NCBI GenBank assembly: GCA_946800325.1
Contig: OX326958.1
Span: 17,882,414 to 17,946,413, forward strand
Reading direction: 5' to 3'
Length of the DNA: 64,000 nt
Source: Luzula sylvatica
Taxonomy: Eukaryota > Streptophyta > Magnoliopsida > Poales > Juncaceae
Numbering within the stretch: position 1 is the stretch's first letter; every line of letters starts with the position of its first letter. The notes beneath the pieces are model-generated. The model saw nothing but the letters and a program-made list of their open reading frames with translations. It made no database searches and was not told the DNA's origin. Position numbers and translations under genes: made by a program. Positions 61,261-64,000 of the stretch are shown piece by piece.

Positions 61261-62743
61261 GAAAAAATTCAAAAATTTGGGCGTGGACCAGGGGTGATTT
61301 GCATTTTATTCATGACTTAGGAAAGATTTGCATTATATACATGAGTTGTGACTCACGACTGTCCAAGGAACCAGGGGTTAATCAAATCAAATAAAAAAAT
61401 AAAAAGTATTCACATTCGTAATTGTTCAGAAAAATCCGATTGAAATATACAGCGAAAACAAATTTCTGTAATGTTTGCACAATTTGGTGAAAACTTGTAT
61501 AGTAAATATTTCGAAGTAAACGATCTCAAAACACATTATTTGACTCCCCAATGTCCAAACTGATTTCCAAGACTGCATAGATTGAAAAAACAAAATCTCG
61601 CAATGTTTGTACAATTTGGTGAAAAGTTGTGTTGGTAAACTTTCAATGTAAAAGATCTCAAAACAAGTTATTTAGACTCCCCAATGGCTGAATAGATTTC
61701 TTAGACCACAATAGAGAAAAACAAACTTTTGTAGTGCTTGTAAAATTTAGTGAAAAATTATGTCATAAAAAAATCGATACAAACGATCTAAAAAACACGT
61801 TATTCGGACTCCTCAAAGCATAAAAATATTGCTATGAATAAAAAAACAAACTTTATTAGTGTTTGGATAATCTAGTGAAAACTTACGTAATAAAGGATTC
61901 CATACAAACAATCTCGAAAACATGCTATTTGAACTTACGTAATAAAAGATTCCATACAAACTTACGTAAATTTGTACCTGCGGGTATTACCCGTTACCCG
62001 AAACACTTATTTTTTTAATAATATTTTTTTACGATTGAAAAAATTCAAAAATTTGTGCGTGGACCAGGGGTGATTTGCATTTTATTCATGACTTAGGAAA
62101 GATTTGCATTATATACATGAGTTGTGACTCACGACTGTCCAAGGAACCAGGGGTTAATCAAATCAAATAAAAAAATAAAAAGTATTCACATTCGTAATTG
62201 TTCAGAAAAATCCGATTGAAATATACAGCGAAAACAAATTTCTGTAATGTTTGCACAATTTGGTGAAAACTTGTATAGTAAATATTTCGAAGTAAACGAT
62301 CTCAAAACACATTATTTGAACTCCCCAATGTCCAAACTGATTTCCAAGACTGCATAGATTGAAAAAACAAAATCTCGCAATGTTTGTACAATTTGGTGAA
62401 AAGTTGTGTTGGTAAACTTTCAATGTAAAAGATCTCAAAACAAGTTATTTAGACTCCCCAATGGCTGAATAGATTTCTTAGACCACAATAGAGAAAAACA
62501 AACTTTTGTAGTGTTTGTAAAATTTAGTGAAAAATTATATCATAAAAAAATCGATACAAACGATCTAAAAAACACGTTATTCGGACTCCTCAAAGCATAA
62601 AAATATTGCTATGAATAAAAAAACAAACTTTATTAGTGTTTGGATAATCTAGTGAAAACTTACGTAATAAAAGATTCCATACAAACAATCTCGAAAACAT
62701 GCTATTTGAACTTTTCAAAGTGTAAGAAGATTGCTATGAACCG
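61191..62743. repeat. 776 bp tandem duplication
   Basis: Copy 1 (61191-61966) and copy 2 (61967-62743) are nearly identical, with a few substitutions and one inserted A (ttgactcccc against ttgaactcccc). Each starts in the hAT terminus (taaatttgtacctgcgggta) and ends within the 128 bp array. The junction shares gtaaa, a microhomology. Confidence 0.95.
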
Positions 62744-64000
62744 AAAAACAAACTTTCTTAGCGTTTGTACAATTTGGTGAAAACTTACATAATAAAAGAT
62801 TCGAACCAAAAGATATCAAAAACACGTTATTGAACTACTCAAAACCTAAATAGATTGTCAACACTGCCTACAGGGAAAACAAACTTTGGTAATGTTTTGT
62901 ATAACTTGAAGAAAACTTGTATAGTAAAAGTTTCGAAGTAAATGATCTAAAAAACACGTTATTTGGACTCCTCAAAGTGTGAAAAGATTGCTACAACTCG
63001 AAAAAAAAAAACTTTCTTAGTGTTTATACAATTTGGTGAAAAGTTACGTCATAAAAGATTCGATAGAAACCATCTCAAAAACACGTTAATTGGACTCCAC
63101 AAAACGTAAAAATATTGTTATGAATCGAAAAAACAAACTTTCTTAGTATTTGTAAAATTTGGTGAAAAGTTATGTAGTAAAAGATTTGATATAAACGATT
63201 ACAAAAACACGTTATTTGAACTCCTCAAAACCTCAATAGGTTGTCAAGACTGCCTACAATGAAAACAAACTTCGGTAATATTTGTACAATTTGGTGAAAA
63301 CTTGTATAGTAAAACTTTGATGCAAGCAAACTCAAAAACACATTGGACTCGCCAGAGTATTGCTTAGACCGCTTATTAGGAATAACCAAAATTTCATAGT
63401 TGTTCCACCTTTTGGCGTCCACTTTGTATTCGATATTTTACACTTGTGACAAAAAATGTTCGCTACAAACATTCTAAAAAACACGTTATTTGGACTTTCC
63501 AAGCCTTAAATAGATTTTCAAAGCCTCCTATTAATGCGTGTAAACCAAATTTTGTAATGCTTCTACACTTGGCGGAAAAATTGTGTCATAAAAATTTCGA
63601 TAGATACATTCTCGAAAACACGTTATTTGGACTATCCAAGACCTAAATAGATTGTTAACACCACTTATTGGTAATAACTAATAAACAAATTTGTCCAAAA
63701 CACTTTAGATACACAAACATCAAAAACACGTTATTTTGACTCCCAAGTCTTAAATAGATTGCTAAACCCTCCTATTATGCATAAACCAAATTCCATAATA
63801 CATTTACAATCGGGCGAACAATTGTGACTTAAAACTTTCAGTACAAATAATCTCAAAAACATGTTATTTGGACTCTCCAATACCTAAATAGATTCTTAAG
63901 ATTACCTAATACTAATAAACCAAACTCGTAATAGTTCCACACTCTGGTTGAAAGTCGTATCGGAAATTTTTCAATACGAGCATTCTAAAAAATATGGTAT
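61410..64000. repeat. Degenerate tandem array of about 128 bp units
   Basis: The marker aacacgttatttggactc and the marker tacaatttggtgaaaa recur every 125-135 bp (for example near 62824, 62954, 63081, 63211, 63484, 63617, 63729 and 63856). Units are diverged, sharing perhaps 70-85% by eye. About 18 to 20 units are seen including the duplicated block, and the array continues beyond the window. Non-coding; the short minus-strand ORFs in it are accidental. Confidence 0.9.

Noticed and set aside
61410..64000. CRISPR-like regular repeats
   Set aside because: The 128 bp units are diverged along their whole length, with no short constant repeat and unique spacer pattern; this is a eukaryotic tandem array.

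Overview
The window looks like nuclear DNA of a flowering plant, most likely a eudicot. It is strongly AT-rich. The genes have spliceosomal introns with AT-rich interiors, and the protein families are plant-specific or plant-typical: U/P-type cyclin, NDR1/HIN1-like LEA_2 protein, class III peroxidase, APO protein, ROP-interactive CRIB protein and SOB FIVE-LIKE protein. I cannot name the species from sequence alone.

Layout. 0-6.5 kb: gene-free, with the right part of a long-inverted-repeat element at the left edge. 6.6-9.8 kb: a U-type cyclin gene (minus) and a divergent pair of small three-helix membrane-protein ORFs of unknown function. 10.8-12.1 kb: an inverted-repeat element whose core has become about 900 bp of degenerate TAATA-type repeat. 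12.8-18.0 kb: a 20-exon gene for a 1177-residue chorein-N lipid-transfer protein (UHRF1BP1/BLTP3-like) with one GC-AG intron. 18.4-21.9 kb: three minus-strand genes, a repeat-bearing membrane protein, an NHL protein and a four-exon secretory peroxidase. 22-34 kb: gene-poor, with SINEs, MITEs, a stray peroxidase exon fragment and a 4.4 kb long-TIR element carrying a PIF/Harbinger-like insertion inside one TIR. 34.3-35.8 kb: APO4 gene. 40.7-41.7 kb: eIF1 (SUI1) gene with a 5'UTR intron. 42.3-44.9 kb: copia remnant with one hAT element inside its LTR and a second just upstream of its decayed coding region. 46.7-48.7 kb: RIC10/11-like CRIB gene. 49.6-51.6 kb: hAT element nested in another hAT element. 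57.8-58.4 kb: a short SOFL-like gene. 58.8-61.1 kb: decayed L1-type LINE interrupted by hAT elements. 61.1-64.0 kb: a hAT terminus fused to a tandem array of about 128 bp units, part of it freshly duplicated as a 776 bp block, running off the window.

The genes are unrelated housekeeping or signalling genes and form no operon or visible cluster. Cyclin U and RIC belong to growth and polarity control, APO4 to organelle gene expression, eIF1 to cytosolic translation, peroxidase and NHL to wall and defence functions, and the chorein protein to inter-membrane lipid transport. The dominant theme is repeated insertion by non-autonomous hAT elements. Nine are delimited here by matching 8 bp target duplications (two of these with one mismatch), and their nesting gives a relative insertion order. 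I found no CRISPR array, no tRNA or rRNA gene, no intact transposase, and no clearly new biological system. The most unusual items are the hAT-end/satellite fusion at the right edge, the nested elements, the peroxidase exon fragment, the GC-AG intron and the poly-T/poly-G tract.
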